Shown here piece by piece: positions 9,230-18,090 of a stretch of DNA of 64,000 nt. The notes beneath the pieces are model-generated. The model made no database searches and was not told the DNA's origin. It worked only from the letters and a program-made list of their open reading frames with translations. The DNA comes from Pseudomonadota bacterium (GTDB lineage Bacteria; Pseudomonadota; Alphaproteobacteria; Rhodobacterales; Rhodobacteraceae). Made by a program: the position numbers and the translations under genes. Location: positions 186,001 to 250,000 of the forward strand of contig JAIUPC010000006.1 in NCBI GenBank assembly GCA_020161655.1, written 5' to 3'. Numbering within the stretch: position 1 is the first letter of the stretch; every line of letters begins with the position of its first letter.

Positions 9230-10825
9230 TCAGGCCACGTCAAAGACCAGCGGCTTGACCTGGTTGAACTTGCCCGTCGCCTCAAGCTTGCGGATGACCT
9301 CGGGGGCGATCGCCTCATCCAGGTAAAGAAGCGCAATCGCATCCCGGCCGACGCCCGACCGGCCCAAGGTAAAGTTGGCGATGTTCACGCCCGCCTCGCC
9401 CATGGTGTTGCCGAGCGTGCCGATGATGCCGGGAATGTCGTCATTGGTGGTGTAGAGCATATGCGCCCCGATCTCGGCGTCGATATTGATGCCCTTGATC
9501 TGGATGAAGCGTGGTTTGCCATCGGAAAACACCGTCCCGGCGATGGACCTTTCGCGCTTGTCCGTGACCACGGTCAGCTTCATGTAGCCATCGAAGACGC
9601 CGCTTTTCTCCTGCTGCGTGGTCGAGATCTGGATGCCGCGTTCCTTGGCCACTATGGGCGCAGAGACGAGGTTCACATCCGGGTTCGTGGCCTTCATGAT
9701 CCCGGCGATGGCGCCGCAGTTCAGCGCCTGAAGGTTCATCTTGGCAACTGTCCCGTCGTAAAGGATGTTGATCGCCTTGATCGGCTCATCCGTCATCTGG
9801 CCGGCGAAGGCGCCAAGATGCTGGGCCAGCTTCAGCCACGGCCCCATGACGGCAGCTTCCTCGGCGGTGACCGAGGGCATGTTGAGCGCGTTCTGCACCG
9901 CCCCGGTCAGGAGGTAGTCCGCCATCTGTTCGGCCACCTGCAGCGCCACGTTCTCCTGCGCCTCGGTGGTGGAGGCGCCAAGATGCGGGGTGACGACGAC
10001 ATTCGGCAGATGGAAGAGGGGCGAGGCGGTGGCGGGTTCGACCTCGAAGACGTCGAAGGCGGCGCCCGCGACATGGCCTTCCTTCAGCGCCTCGGCCAGC
10101 GCTGCCTCATCAACGAGACCGCCACGGGCGCAGTTGATGATGCGCACGCCCTTCTTCGCCTTGGCGATGTTTTCCTTCGACAGGATGTTGCGGGTCTTGT
10201 CGGTCAGTGGCACGTGGAGCGTGATGAAATCGGCGCGGTGGAGAAGCTCGTCGAGATCGACCTTCGTCACGCCCATCTGCTTGGCGCGTTCCTCGCTCAG
10301 GAAGGGATCATAGGCCACGACCTTCATGTGCAGGCCCAGCGCCCGGTCGCAGACGATGCCGCCGATATTGCCGGCGCCGATGACGCCGAGGGTCTTGTTG
10401 AAAAGCTCGACCCCCATGAAGCGGTTCTTTTCCCACTTGCCGTCATGGGTGGAGACCGAAGCTTCGGGCAGTTGCCGGGCCACGGCGAACATCATCGCGA
10501 TGGCATGTTCGGCGGTGGTGACCGAATTGCCGAAGGGCGTGTTCATCACGATCACGCCCTTTTTCGACGCCGCCGGAATGTCGACATTGTCGACACCAAT
10601 CCCGGCGCGGCCGATGACGCGGAGGTTCGGCGCGGCGGCGAGGATCTTTTCGGTGACCTTGGTGGCCGAGCGGATGGCGAGGCCGTCATACTGGCCGATT
10701 ACCTCTAGGAGCTTGTCCTTGTCCTTGCCGAGATCGGGCAGGTAGTCGACCTCGACCCCGCGGTCGCGGAAGATCTGGACGGCGGTTTCGGAAAGGGCGT
10801 CGGAGACGAGAACTTTGGGGGCCAT
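9230..10825 (-). CDS. serA: D-3-phosphoglycerate dehydrogenase
   Basis: A 531-residue SerA of the long type, which catalyses the first step of serine biosynthesis. The N-terminal substrate and Rossmann domains include GRAGIGVDNVD near residue 75, the dinucleotide site GAGNIGG near 151, and the catalytic region with the late HLGAST histidine motif. An intervening domain and a C-terminal ACT domain complete the long form, which is usually the serine-sensitive regulatory part. It is downstream of serC with a 63-base gap that contains a perfect 28-base palindrome. An AAGGA ribosome site precedes the ATG. It ends at a strong terminator. Confidence 0.97.
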   Translation of the reverse strand: MAPKVLVSDALSETAVQIFRDRGVEVDYLPDLGKDKDKLLEVIGQYDGLAIRSATKVTEKILAAAPNLRVIGRAGIGVDNVDIPAASKKGVIVMNTPFGNSVTTAEHAIAMMFAVARQLPEASVSTHDGKWEKNRFMGVELFNKTLGVIGAGNIGGIVCDRALGLHMKVVAYDPFLSEERAKQMGVTKVDLDELLHRADFITLHVPLTDKTRNILSKENIAKAKKGVRIINCARGGLVDEAALAEALKEGHVAGAAFDVFEVEPATASPLFHLPNVVVTPHLGASTTEAQENVALQVAEQMADYLLTGAVQNALNMPSVTAEEAAVMGPWLKLAQHLGAFAGQMTDEPIKAINILYDGTVAKMNLQALNCGAIAGIMKATNPDVNLVSAPIVAKERGIQISTTQQEKSGVFDGYMKLTVVTDKRERSIAGTVFSDGKPRFIQIKGINIDAEIGAHMLYTTNDDIPGIIGTLGNTMGEAGVNIANFTLGRSGVGRDAIALLYLDEAIAPEVIRKLEATGKFNQVKPLVFDVA

Positions 10826-10852
10826 TGGGGGAATCCTTGGGGGGAATGGGGG

Positions 10853-10880
10853 GTAGGATGGGCAATATTGCCCATCCTAC
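10853..10880. repeat. Perfect 28-bp palindrome between serC and serA
   Basis: GTAGGATGGGCAAT is followed directly by its exact complement, giving 14 uninterrupted base pairs. In the serC-serA transcript it would fold into a strong hairpin without a U tract, so it looks more like an RNA-processing or stability element, or a mobile palindromic repeat, than a terminator. Confidence 0.85.
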
Positions 10881-10888
10881 GAAACGGA

Positions 10889-12043
10889 TCAGGCCGCCTT
10901 GGCCTGCGCCTCGATCTCGGCCTCGAAGGCCCATTCGATCCAGGGCATCAGCGCGGCAACATCGGCCGTCTCGACCGTCGATCCGCACCAAATGCGCAGG
11001 CCCGGAGGCGCATCGCGGTAGGACCCGGCATCGAGCGCCACGCCCTGCGTTTCCAACCGCTTCGCCACCGCCTTGGCAAATGATGCACCATCCTTGATGC
11101 GCGGATCGGTGAACTTCAGGCAGACGCTCGTCGTCGAAGCCGTGGCAGGATCGGCGGCGAGGTTGGCGATCCAGTCCTTGTCGGCGATGAAGTCGGCAAT
11201 CGCCTTGGCATTCGCCTCGGCCCGGGCGACCAGCGCCTTCAGACCGCCCAGCCCCTCGGCCCATTTCAGCGCCACAAGGTAATCCTCGACGCAAAGCATC
11301 GACGGCGTGTTGATCGTCTCGCCCTCGAAGATGCCCTCAATGAGCTTGCCCTTGGAGGTCAGCCGGAAAATCTTCGGCAGCGGCCAGGCTGGCACATAGC
11401 TTTCCAGCCGCTCGACAGCGCGTGGGGACAGGATCAGGACGCCATGCGCGCCCTCGCCGCCGAGAACCTTCTGCCAGGAGAAGGTGACGACATCGAGCTT
11501 GTCCCACGGCAGCTCCATCGCGAAGGCGGCGCTGGTCGCATCACAGATAGTCAGCCCCTTGCGGTCCGCCGGGATCGCATCGCCATTCGGCAGCCGGACT
11601 CCTGAAGTGGTGCCGTTCCAGGTGAAGACCACGTCGCGGTCGAAATCGACGGTGGCGAAATCGACGATCTCGCCATAGGCGGCGATCTGTACCTTTGCGT
11701 CCAGTTTCAACTGTTTGACGACATCCGTCACCCAGCCCTCGCCGAACGACTCCCAGGCCAGCATCTCAGCCGGGCGGTCGCCGAGAAGCGACCAGAGCGC
11801 CATTTCGACGGCGCCGGTGTCTGAGGCCGGCACGATGCCGACGCGGTAGCTCGCCGGCACGCCGAGAATCTCGCGGGTGAGGTTGATCGCCTCTTTCAGC
11901 TTGGCCTTGCCGATGGCGGCACGATGCGACCGGCCAAGCGGTGCATCTGCAAGCATGTCAAGGGAGAAGCCGGGGATCTTCGTGCAGGGGCCCGAAGAGA
12001 AGCGCGGATTTGCCGGCCGCGCGGCCGGAGTCGTCGTCACCAT
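10889..12043 (-). CDS. serC: Phosphoserine aminotransferase
   Basis: A 384-residue class V aminotransferase that converts 3-phosphohydroxypyruvate to phosphoserine. Diagnostic segments are the N-terminal [14 protein letters not shown], the SHR motif, and the lysine block [16 protein letters not shown], where the lysine binds pyridoxal phosphate. This is the alphaproteobacterial form, distinct from the E. coli type. I chose the ATG at 12043 because the frame can be extended upstream only with low-quality sequence, and because this ATG stands directly after a hairpin that presents AAGGA in its loop. It forms an operon with serA; the two enzymes catalyse consecutive steps. Confidence 0.95.
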   Translation of the reverse strand: MVTTTPAARPANPRFSSGPCTKIPGFSLDMLADAPLGRSHRAAIGKAKLKEAINLTREILGVPASYRVGIVPASDTGAVEMALWSLLGDRPAEMLAWESFGEGWVTDVVKQLKLDAKVQIAAYGEIVDFATVDFDRDVVFTWNGTTSGVRLPNGDAIPADRKGLTICDATSAAFAMELPWDKLDVVTFSWQKVLGGEGAHGVLILSPRAVERLESYVPAWPLPKIFRLTSKGKLIEGIFEGETINTPSMLCVEDYLVALKWAEGLGGLKALVARAEANAKAIADFIADKDWIANLAADPATASTTSVCLKFTDPRIKDGASFAKAVAKRLETQGVALDAGSYRDAPPGLRIWCGSTVETADVAALMPWIEWAFEAEIEAQAKAA

Positions 12044-12044
12044 T

Positions 12045-12085
12045 TCTGGTATCCTTCCAGATATACGCCCCTCGTTGGGGAGGGG
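12045..12085 (-). promoter_or_regulatory. serC leader RNA: two hairpins, the second holding the ribosome site (serC RNA motif candidate)
   Basis: On the minus strand CCCCTC/GAGGGG (12080-12085 with 12068-12073) forms a first hairpin. TCTGG/CCAGA (12057-12061 with 12045-12049) forms a second, whose seven-base loop AAGGATA contains the Shine-Dalgarno sequence, one base before the ATG. A conserved serC RNA motif upstream of serC is known in Alphaproteobacteria; placing this leader in that family is my inference. Confidence 0.6.
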
Positions 12086-12198
12086 TGTCCCACTCGGGGG
12101 GATAATCCGGCGCGATGGCTGGCACAAGCGGGAAAAGAGTCGGGAAGCGTCGCTTCGGCACCGAAATGCGACCGTCGTGTTCACTATCGGAAACCTCG

Positions 12199-13062
12199 TC
12201 AGCCGGCTTGGGCGGCGACGACCCCGGCAAGGAAAGTGACGACGGCGCGGGTGCGGGCAAGGCCGCGCTGGTCGCGATGCCCGATGATCCAGACTTCCCG
12301 TGCTGGAAGATCGGACCCATGCCCGTGCTCGGCAAGCCGCGCGTCCGCCGCCGCGATGGCACGCGGCAGAAGCGTCAGGCCGATCCCGGCTGCTGCGGCC
12401 TCGAGCGCAGTCTCGGCATCGCTGACCCTGAGCGGCGCGCGGTGGTCGCCTGCCCGGATACGCGCCTCAAGCCAGCGGGCCTGCGGCAGGTGGCTCCAGT
12501 CCTCGCCATAGGTGATGAAGGCGCCATCGGGGCGTTGTCCGGCGGCGCCGAAAATTCCGTAGGCGACCTTCCCGAGCGCGCGGGTCCAAAGCCCTTCCCC
12601 GCCGCCCGAAGGCCGGGCGAAGCGCAGCGCGAGATCGGCGTCACGGCGCGTGATGTTGAGATTGCGGGGTGCGGCAACCAGTTCAATGCTCAGTCCCGGA
12701 TTGGCCGCAAGAAATCCCGGCAGGCGCGGCACGATCAGGCGATTGGCCAGGATCGGCACGGCTGTCAGGCGCACAGTGCCAAGCACCGGCCCGCTGCCCC
12801 GCCCCGTCGCATCGCCGATGCCCAGAACCTCGCCTTCGATCCGTTCGGCATGTTCCGCCACGGTCCGGCCCACAGGCGTCAGTCGCAGCGTGCCATCCTC
12901 ATCGCGGCTGATGAGTGCCGCACTGAGACGGTCCTGCAAGGCGCGAAGCCTGCGCGCGACCGTGGTCGCATCCACCCCGAGATGCCGAGCCGCGCCGGAA
13001 AAGCTGGCCGTCCGCGCCACGGCGAGAAGGAAGCGGAGCTGGTCCCAGTCAAGGTGCTGCAT
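12199..13062 (-). CDS. LysR family transcriptional regulator
   Basis: A 287-residue LysR-type regulator. The N-terminal winged helix-turn-helix is clear ([20 protein letters not shown] followed by [10 protein letters not shown], residues 6-45), and the effector-binding domain occupies the rest. I prefer the ATG at 13062, which gives the standard family start just ahead of the helix-turn-helix; an in-frame ATG 42 bases upstream would run into the divergent promoter region. It is divergent from a YciI-like gene with 79 bases between them, containing two inverted repeats, so it probably controls that gene or itself. The effector is unknown. Confidence 0.9.
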   Translation of the reverse strand: MQHLDWDQLRFLLAVARTASFSGAARHLGVDATTVARRLRALQDRLSAALISRDEDGTLRLTPVGRTVAEHAERIEGEVLGIGDATGRGSGPVLGTVRLTAVPILANRLIVPRLPGFLAANPGLSIELVAAPRNLNITRRDADLALRFARPSGGGEGLWTRALGKVAYGIFGAAGQRPDGAFITYGEDWSHLPQARWLEARIRAGDHRAPLRVSDAETALEAAAAGIGLTLLPRAIAAADARLAEHGHGSDLPAREVWIIGHRDQRGLARTRAVVTFLAGVVAAQAG

Positions 13063-13098
13063 TTCTGCAGAGTGCCGCTGCAACAGATCGCATTCAAC

Positions 13099-13112
13099 CG
13101 GCAATTTTGCCG
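13099..13112. promoter_or_regulatory. Inverted repeat in LysR/YciI divergent region
   Basis: CGGCAA-TT-TTGCCG lies midway between the divergent LysR and YciI starts. A second, shorter repeat (TGCA-N9-TGCA) sits at 13066-13082. Either could be the regulator's binding site; this is inference from position and symmetry. Confidence 0.35.
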
Positions 13113-13141
13113 TGCGAGACTGTCGGCGAAAGGAGGCCCCG

Positions 13142-13444
13142 ATGCGCTACATCGTCCTGTTCGAAGACACCCCCGACGCCGACCCCGGCCTGCGCACGAA
13201 AAACATGCCTGCCCATCTCGACTTGCTTGAAAGCGCCGCGCCACAGGTTCTGTCCGCCGGCCCCTTGCGCGACGGCGATAGCCAGCCAGCGGGCGGTCTC
13301 TGGATCGTCGAGGCAGACAGCGTAGGGGACGTCGAGGACCTCGTGCGCCGCGACCCGCTTTTCGCCACCGGGCTGCGGAAATCATGGACGATCCGCGCAT
13401 GGACGCGGGTTTTCGACAACGGTCAGCGCCTGCCGCTGGCCTGA
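13142..13444 (+). CDS. YciI-like protein
   Basis: A 100-residue protein of the YciI-like ferredoxin-fold family. It begins MRYIVLFED and contains the central HLDLLES segment and SAGPLRDGD, both typical of the family. YciI relatives are small enzymes or stand-alone domains with a conserved His and Asp; the substrate here is unknown. The start is fixed by an excellent ribosome site (AAGGAGG) six bases ahead of the ATG. It is divergent from the LysR regulator, which suggests control by it. Confidence 0.85.
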   Translation: MRYIVLFEDTPDADPGLRTKNMPAHLDLLESAAPQVLSAGPLRDGDSQPAGGLWIVEADSVGDVEDLVRRDPLFATGLRKSWTIRAWTRVFDNGQRLPLA

Positions 13445-13521
13445 GCGGCGGATCGCGCTGGCCTCACGCGCAGCTTCCGACTAGAGCGTGACCGAACGCC
13501 CAGAATCTGCGGACAGCCCCC

Positions 13522-14397
13522 ATGTTCATCGCCACGCTTCTCGCCAGTCCCGCCCGCGCCGATCTTGACCGGGCGGCTGTCGAGGCCTTGCGCGATGCCT
13601 GGGCCGGCAGCGATGTGCGCTGGCTCAACCCCGGCATCGCGGCGGAGTTTCCCCTGCCGCTTCTTCCCGACAACCGTTGGGAGGTCTGGGAAGGCTATCA
13701 GGAGATGGGCTTCGATCTTGTGGTGCAGCCCTCCGAAGGGCGGCGGAAGAAGATGCTGCTCGCGGACATGGATTCGACCATGATCCGGCAGGAATGCATT
13801 GATGAGCTTGCCGACATGGCCGGTGTCGGGCCGCGTGTGGCGGCGATCACGGCGCGGGCGATGAATGGCGAACTTGACTTCGAGGGCGCATTGATCGAAC
13901 GGGTTGGCCTGCTCAAGGGCCTGCCGGAAAGCGTTATCGGCGATGTGCTGGAAAAGCGGATCACCTTCACGCCGGGCGGGCGCGAGCTGATCGCGACGAT
14001 GAAGGCCAATGGCGGCTATGCGGCGCTCGTGTCAGGCGGGTTCACCGCCTTCACCGAGGCAGTCGCCGCCGCACTCGGCTTTGACGAACACCGCGCCAAC
14101 ACACTTCTGGCCGAGGATGGCCAGTTGACAGGCGATGTCGCCCGCCCGATCCTCGGGCGTGAGGCGAAGATAGCCGCGCTGAAGGAAATCAGCGCCCGGC
14201 TTGATCTGGCCCATGCCGAGGTGATGGCGGTCGGCGACGGGGCGAATGACCTCGGGATGCTGGGCCTCGCCGGTGCCGGCGTCGCGCTTCACGCCAAGCC
14301 TGTGGTCGCCGCCCAATGCGACATCCGCATCAACCACGGCGACCTGACCGCGCTTCTCTATATCCAGGGCTATGCGGTCGAGGATTTCGCGGCGTGA
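13522..14397 (+). CDS. serB: Phosphoserine phosphatase
   Basis: A 291-residue HAD-family phosphatase, the last enzyme of serine biosynthesis. After an N-terminal regulatory part of about 80 residues it shows the nucleophile motif DMDSTMI near residue 84 and ECIDELADMAG. The later SGGFTAFT supplies the conserved serine, and GDGANDLGML supplies the acidic Mg ligands. Having serB within 1.5 kb of serC-serA puts all three pathway genes in one small region, though serB is on the opposite strand and must have its own promoter. Its stop overlaps the GTG start of the next gene. Confidence 0.96.
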   Translation: MFIATLLASPARADLDRAAVEALRDAWAGSDVRWLNPGIAAEFPLPLLPDNRWEVWEGYQEMGFDLVVQPSEGRRKKMLLADMDSTMIRQECIDELADMAGVGPRVAAITARAMNGELDFEGALIERVGLLKGLPESVIGDVLEKRITFTPGGRELIATMKANGGYAALVSGGFTAFTEAVAAALGFDEHRANTLLAEDGQLTGDVARPILGREAKIAALKEISARLDLAHAEVMAVGDGANDLGMLGLAGAGVALHAKPVVAAQCDIRINHGDLTALLYIQGYAVEDFAA

Positions 14398-15164
14398 CCG
14401 ACCTTATCATTGCCCTTCCCTATGAGACGATCGCCCTGCTGATCGGCGCGGCCCTTTTCGCGGGCTTCGTCGATGCGATCGCCGGGGGCGGCGGCCTCAT
14501 CACCATTCCGGCGCTGCTGCTGGCCGGCATCCCGCCGGTTGAGGCGCTGGCCACCAACAAGGTGCAGGGCACGTTCGGCGCGGGAACGGCGGCCCTCGCC
14601 TATGCGCGGCGCGGCCATGTCGACCTCCGGCAACAGGTGCGACCGGCGCTGATTGCCTTCGCCGCCGGTTTCGCAGGGTCGCAGCTTGTTCCTTTCATCC
14701 CGACCGAGGCGCTGCGGCTGATCCTGCCCGGAGTGATGATCGCGGTGGCACTTTTCTTCGCATTGAAGCCCGGCCTTTCCGATGCCGACCGCCACCAGCG
14801 CATCGGCCCTTTGGCGTTTATGCTGACCGCCGTGCCGCTGATCGCGTTTTACGACGGCCTTGTCGGCCCCGGCACCGGGTCGTTCTTCATGATTTCCTTC
14901 GTCATGCTCGCCGGCCACGGCATCCTGAAAGCGACGGCGCATACGAAGTTCCTGAACTTCTCGTCGAATGTCGGCTCTCTGACCGCCTTCGCCATCGCCG
15001 GATCGCCGCTCTGGGCGCTTGGCCTTGCCATGGGCGCGGCGCAGATCCTTGGCGCGCAGATTGGCAGCCATATGGCGATGCGGATCGGCGCGCGGCTCAT
15101 CAAGCCCTTGCTGGTCGTCACCTCGACCGCAATGGCGCTGCGGCTGATCTGGCAGATGCTCTGA
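14394..15164 (+). CDS. TSUP family membrane transporter
   Basis: A 256-residue integral membrane protein of the TSUP (TauE/SafE) family, commonly exporters or importers of sulfonates, sulfite or other organic anions. Hydrophobic segments alternate over the full length, and the family motifs GGGGLITIPALL and ATNKVQGTFG lie in the first 60 residues. The GTG start at 14394 overlaps the serB stop (GTGA), which implies translational coupling. An ATG further upstream would sit inside serB in another frame and add non-membrane sequence. The co-transcription with serB is notable, but the substrate cannot be read from the sequence. Confidence 0.88.
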   Translation: MTDLIIALPYETIALLIGAALFAGFVDAIAGGGGLITIPALLLAGIPPVEALATNKVQGTFGAGTAALAYARRGHVDLRQQVRPALIAFAAGFAGSQLVPFIPTEALRLILPGVMIAVALFFALKPGLSDADRHQRIGPLAFMLTAVPLIAFYDGLVGPGTGSFFMISFVMLAGHGILKATAHTKFLNFSSNVGSLTAFAIAGSPLWALGLAMGAAQILGAQIGSHMAMRIGARLIKPLLVVTSTAMALRLIWQML

Positions 15165-15165
15165 A

Positions 15166-15209
15166 GCCTGTCCCGCAAAAGTGGGAACCGGTTTTGCCGA
15201 TTGACAGGC
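15166..15209. repeat. Alphaproteobacterial REP-like element
   Basis: A stem-loop element with outer arms GCCTGTC/GACAGGC (15166-15172 and 15203-15209) and inner arms GCAAAA/TTTTGC around AGTGGGAACCGG. The inner part resembles a short palindromic repeat very common between genes in rhizobia and relatives. It lies between convergent stops and may also help to end transcription. Confidence 0.6.
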
Positions 15210-15229
15210 GAGAAACCGGCTCTTGACAC

Positions 15230-16207
15230 TCAGGCGAAGCCGGGCGCGAGGCGGGTTGCGCCCGCGACGATGCCGCGCCGGCTTCGGATCGGGTCGGTCA
15301 GGTACTGCCCGACGACCGGATGCCCGGCCTCAAGCGCCCCGAGACGCACCAGAAGCGACGTGATCGCCGCTTCCGAAGCGCGGGTCCCGCCGTCGAGGAT
15401 CTTCAGCGCGATGCCGCGCTTCTGCTCCGGCAGGATGGCGACGAAAACCGCCTCGGCCCCGGTCTTGACCGCGACCTTGCCGCCCATCGCGCGCATCAGG
15501 TTGGTGCAGGCCCGCCCCTCGCCCGCGACAAGCTCGGGATAGGCCGTCATCGCCCGCCAGAGCCGCGAGGCCGCCCGGTCGCGGGCGCTGCCATCGGGAT
15601 TGGCAACGGCAAAGCCCGCCATCGCCCGGGCCAGCCCGTGGACGGAAGTGGCGAAGTTCGGCGCCGAACAGCCGTCGATGCCGTAGCCGGGCGAAGCCTC
15701 GCCCGTCGCTTCCTCGAAAGCCTGACGCACGGCCTTTTGCACGGCATGGTCAGGCTCCACATATTCCGGCCCGGCGCCAAGGTGCCTGGTCAGCGTCAAA
15801 AAGCCCGCGTGCTTGCCGGAACAGTTGTTGTGAAGCTGGCAGGGAGCGGTGTCGGAGCAGGTCAGTTCCTTCCGCGCCGGCGGATCGTCGGGCATCTGCG
15901 GGCCGCAGCGCAGGTCAGGCTCGGCAAGGCCGATGCCACCCAGCCAGTCCGAAACCGCATCGGTATGGATATGCGCGCCGTTGTGGCTGGCGCAGGCCAG
16001 CGCCAGTTGCGCCTCGGTCAGGCCAAAGCGTTCCGCCGCGCCGCTGTCCAGAAGCGGCAGCGCCTGAAGCATCTTGCAGGACGACCGCGGAAAGATCACC
16101 GCCTTCGGGTCGCCCCAGGCCTCCACGATCTCGCCCTTCTCATCACAGATCACCGCATGACCGGCATGGACGCTTTCCAGCATCCCGCCGCGCCAGAGTT
16201 CAATCAT
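15230..16207 (-). CDS. Asparaginase, Rhizobium (type II, AnsA-like) family
   Basis: A 325-residue protein of the asparaginase family first described in Rhizobium etli, unrelated to the E. coli enzymes; it should hydrolyse asparagine to aspartate and ammonia. Visible conserved blocks are FPRSSCKMLQALPL near residue 38, ASHNGAHIHTD near 70, and CSGKHAGFL near 125, which carry the active-site serines and lysines. I chose ATG 16207; a GTG two codons earlier is also possible. Longer in-frame extensions are unlike the family. It is convergent with the TSUP gene and divergent from the IalB-like gene. Confidence 0.88.
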   Translation of the reverse strand: MIELWRGGMLESVHAGHAVICDEKGEIVEAWGDPKAVIFPRSSCKMLQALPLLDSGAAERFGLTEAQLALACASHNGAHIHTDAVSDWLGGIGLAEPDLRCGPQMPDDPPARKELTCSDTAPCQLHNNCSGKHAGFLTLTRHLGAGPEYVEPDHAVQKAVRQAFEEATGEASPGYGIDGCSAPNFATSVHGLARAMAGFAVANPDGSARDRAASRLWRAMTAYPELVAGEGRACTNLMRAMGGKVAVKTGAEAVFVAILPEQKRGIALKILDGGTRASEAAITSLLVRLGALEAGHPVVGQYLTDPIRSRRGIVAGATRLAPGFA

Positions 16208-16388
16208 CGGTACAGCAGCCAAGGCACCCTCACTGTTGCGCGATTTTCCGCCGCCGGGGCTTTTCCCTGCCCGCGAATTCGCGTTATGACACCGATAGCG
16301 AGTGAACAGGCGTCCCGCCACCGAAAATGCCGTGTAAAGGCAGGCGGGCGGGATGCTTCAGGCGAGACGGTCAAAGGGAGCAGCTCAT

Positions 16389-16913
16389 ATGGCATCAGCA
16401 ATTCTGCGCGCAGTCGGCGCCACGGTTCTGACGATGGGCATGGCCTCTGGCGCCGTCGCGCAGGTTTCGACCAACCGGGTGGCGGCGGAAACCGACTGGA
16501 GCGTCTTCGTCGAGGAAAGCCCGAAGGAATGCTGGGGCGTCTCGGCGCCGAAGGAGACCGTCAATACCAAGGACGGCCAGGCAACCTCGGTCCGGCGTGG
16601 CGACATTCTGCTTTTCGTGACCTACCGCCCCGGCGGTCAGGGCGAAGTGTCCTTCACCGGCGGCTATCCCTTTGCCGGCGGCTCGACCGTGGGCCTCGAC
16701 ATCGGCGGCACCAAGTTCGATCTTTTCAGCGATGGCGAATGGGCCTGGGCCGGATCGAAGGATGATGACGCGAAGATCATCGCCGCGATGAAGGCAGGGG
16801 CGAGCGCGGTCCTGACCGCACGGTCGGCGCGTGGCACCCAGACGGCCGATACCTTCTCGCTCAACGGCATTTCGGCGGCGCTCGACGAAGCCGCGAAGCG
16901 CTGCGCAGGCTGA
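16389..16913 (+). CDS. Exported invasion-associated locus B (IalB) family protein
   Basis: A 174-residue secreted or periplasmic protein. It has a cleavable signal peptide ending near AVAQV (about residue 24). The mature part carries the family pattern: a tryptophan and paired cysteines (CWGVSAP near residue 48 and the final C of AAKRCAG), and the FVTYRPG segment. The family is named after a Bartonella invasion protein, but in free-living Rhodobacteraceae its role is unknown. The ATG at 16389 follows a GGGAG ribosome site, and an earlier ATG in frame would break the signal peptide. It is convergent with rmuC. Confidence 0.85.
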   Translation: MASAILRAVGATVLTMGMASGAVAQVSTNRVAAETDWSVFVEESPKECWGVSAPKETVNTKDGQATSVRRGDILLFVTYRPGGQGEVSFTGGYPFAGGSTVGLDIGGTKFDLFSDGEWAWAGSKDDDAKIIAAMKAGASAVLTARSARGTQTADTFSLNGISAALDEAAKRCAG

Positions 16914-16920
16914 TCCCCGC

Positions 16921-18090
16921 TCAGGGCTTGGTCAGCGGCACCACGCGTGGGCGCTCGTCCTCGGGCGCCAGTTCCTCGAAATCGAAGTTGTCGAGCCGGG
17001 CGGCGCGTTTGCCCGCCCGTTCGGCCGCTGTGGTGATCCCGTCAAGATCGGCCCGTGCCTGATGGAAATGCGTCGACAGCTTGTCGACACGCTCTACCAC
17101 CAGTTCCACATCGCGGTGGAGCTGGCGCAGGGTCGAGCGGATCGCCCCCGCCTGTTCCCGCATCCGCGCGTCCTTGAGGACCGCGCGCATGGTGTTGAGC
17201 GTCGCCATGCAGGTGGTGGGCGAGACGATCCACACCCGCGCATCGAAGCCCTCGCGGACAAGCTCGGGGAAATTCGCGTGCAACTCGGCATAGACCGCCT
17301 CGGACGGCAGGAACATCAGCGCCCCGTCCGCCGTCTCTCCATCAAGGATGTAGCGCTCGGCGATGGCCTTGATATGGCTTCGGACCGCAATCCGAAGCAT
17401 CCGCTGCGCCTCAATCGCCTGCGACTGGTTCTCGGCGCGGCGCAGCGCCTCATAGGCTTCCAGCGGGAATTTCGAATCGATGACGATGGGGCCGGGCGGG
17501 TTCGGCAGGTGGACAAGGCAATCGGCCCGCCGCCCGTTCGACAGCGTCGCCTGCATGGTGAAGGCATCGGGCGGCAAGGCCTTCCGCACGATGTCGTTGA
17601 GCTGAATCTCCCCGAAGGCGCCACGCGTCTGTTTGTTCGAGAGAATGTCCTGCAAGCTCAGCACATCGCCCGAGAGCTTTTCGATATTCGACTGCGCCTT
17701 GTCGATGGTCTCTAGCCGCTGCTGGAGGTCGCCGAGCGACCGCGCAGTTCGCGTGGCCGTGCCTTGCAGGCTTTCGGTCATGCCCCGCGACACTTCCGCA
17801 AGCCTTTGCTCCATCAGATGCAGCACGCGGGCCTGCGACGCCGCCTGCGCCTCTGACACATGGGTCAGGCCGCCGGACAATTGCTGTTGGCCGTCCGACA
17901 GCATCTGCACCCGGTTGCCAAGCTGGCTGAGGTGATAGGCCAAGGGTTCCGTCGTGCGGGCAGACCGCGAGGCCGCGCGCAGGGTGACGATCAGGAGGAT
18001 GAAGAGAAGAAGCACAAGCGCCGCCGCCCCGAGGGCCGCAAGCACGCGGGGCTCGTCCAAGGCATAGGTCTGGTCGTAGATGGTGATCAT
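16921..18090 (-). CDS. rmuC: DNA recombination protein RmuC
   Basis: A 389-residue RmuC protein, a putative nuclease linked to limiting DNA rearrangement. One membrane segment sits at residues 14-37, followed by a long coiled-coil region to about residue 150. The conserved nuclease-like core contains [21 protein letters not shown] and [12 protein letters not shown]. The start is fixed by a four-base ATGA overlap with the mutL stop, so the two DNA-maintenance genes are translationally coupled, which supports the assignment of this start over in-frame codons upstream. Confidence 0.92.
   Translation of the reverse strand: MITIYDQTYALDEPRVLAALGAAALVLLLFILLIVTLRAASRSARTTEPLAYHLSQLGNRVQMLSDGQQQLSGGLTHVSEAQAASQARVLHLMEQRLAEVSRGMTESLQGTATRTARSLGDLQQRLETIDKAQSNIEKLSGDVLSLQDILSNKQTRGAFGEIQLNDIVRKALPPDAFTMQATLSNGRRADCLVHLPNPPGPIVIDSKFPLEAYEALRRAENQSQAIEAQRMLRIAVRSHIKAIAERYILDGETADGALMFLPSEAVYAELHANFPELVREGFDARVWIVSPTTCMATLNTMRAVLKDARMREQAGAIRSTLRQLHRDVELVVERVDKLSTHFHQARADLDGITTAAERAGKRAARLDNFDFEELAPEDERPRVVPLTKP

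Noticed and set aside
8633-10708. Long plus-strand open frame of about 690 codons opposite serA
   Set aside because: It is an antisense shadow of serA and the DddQ-type gene, arising from high GC in the third codon position. It has no recognisable domain and no ribosome site.
13480-13500. TAGAGCGTGACCG as a second copy of the rhizobial-type repeat
   Set aside because: Only a short part resembles the left edge of the repeat; the central AAAAGTGGGAACC part is missing.
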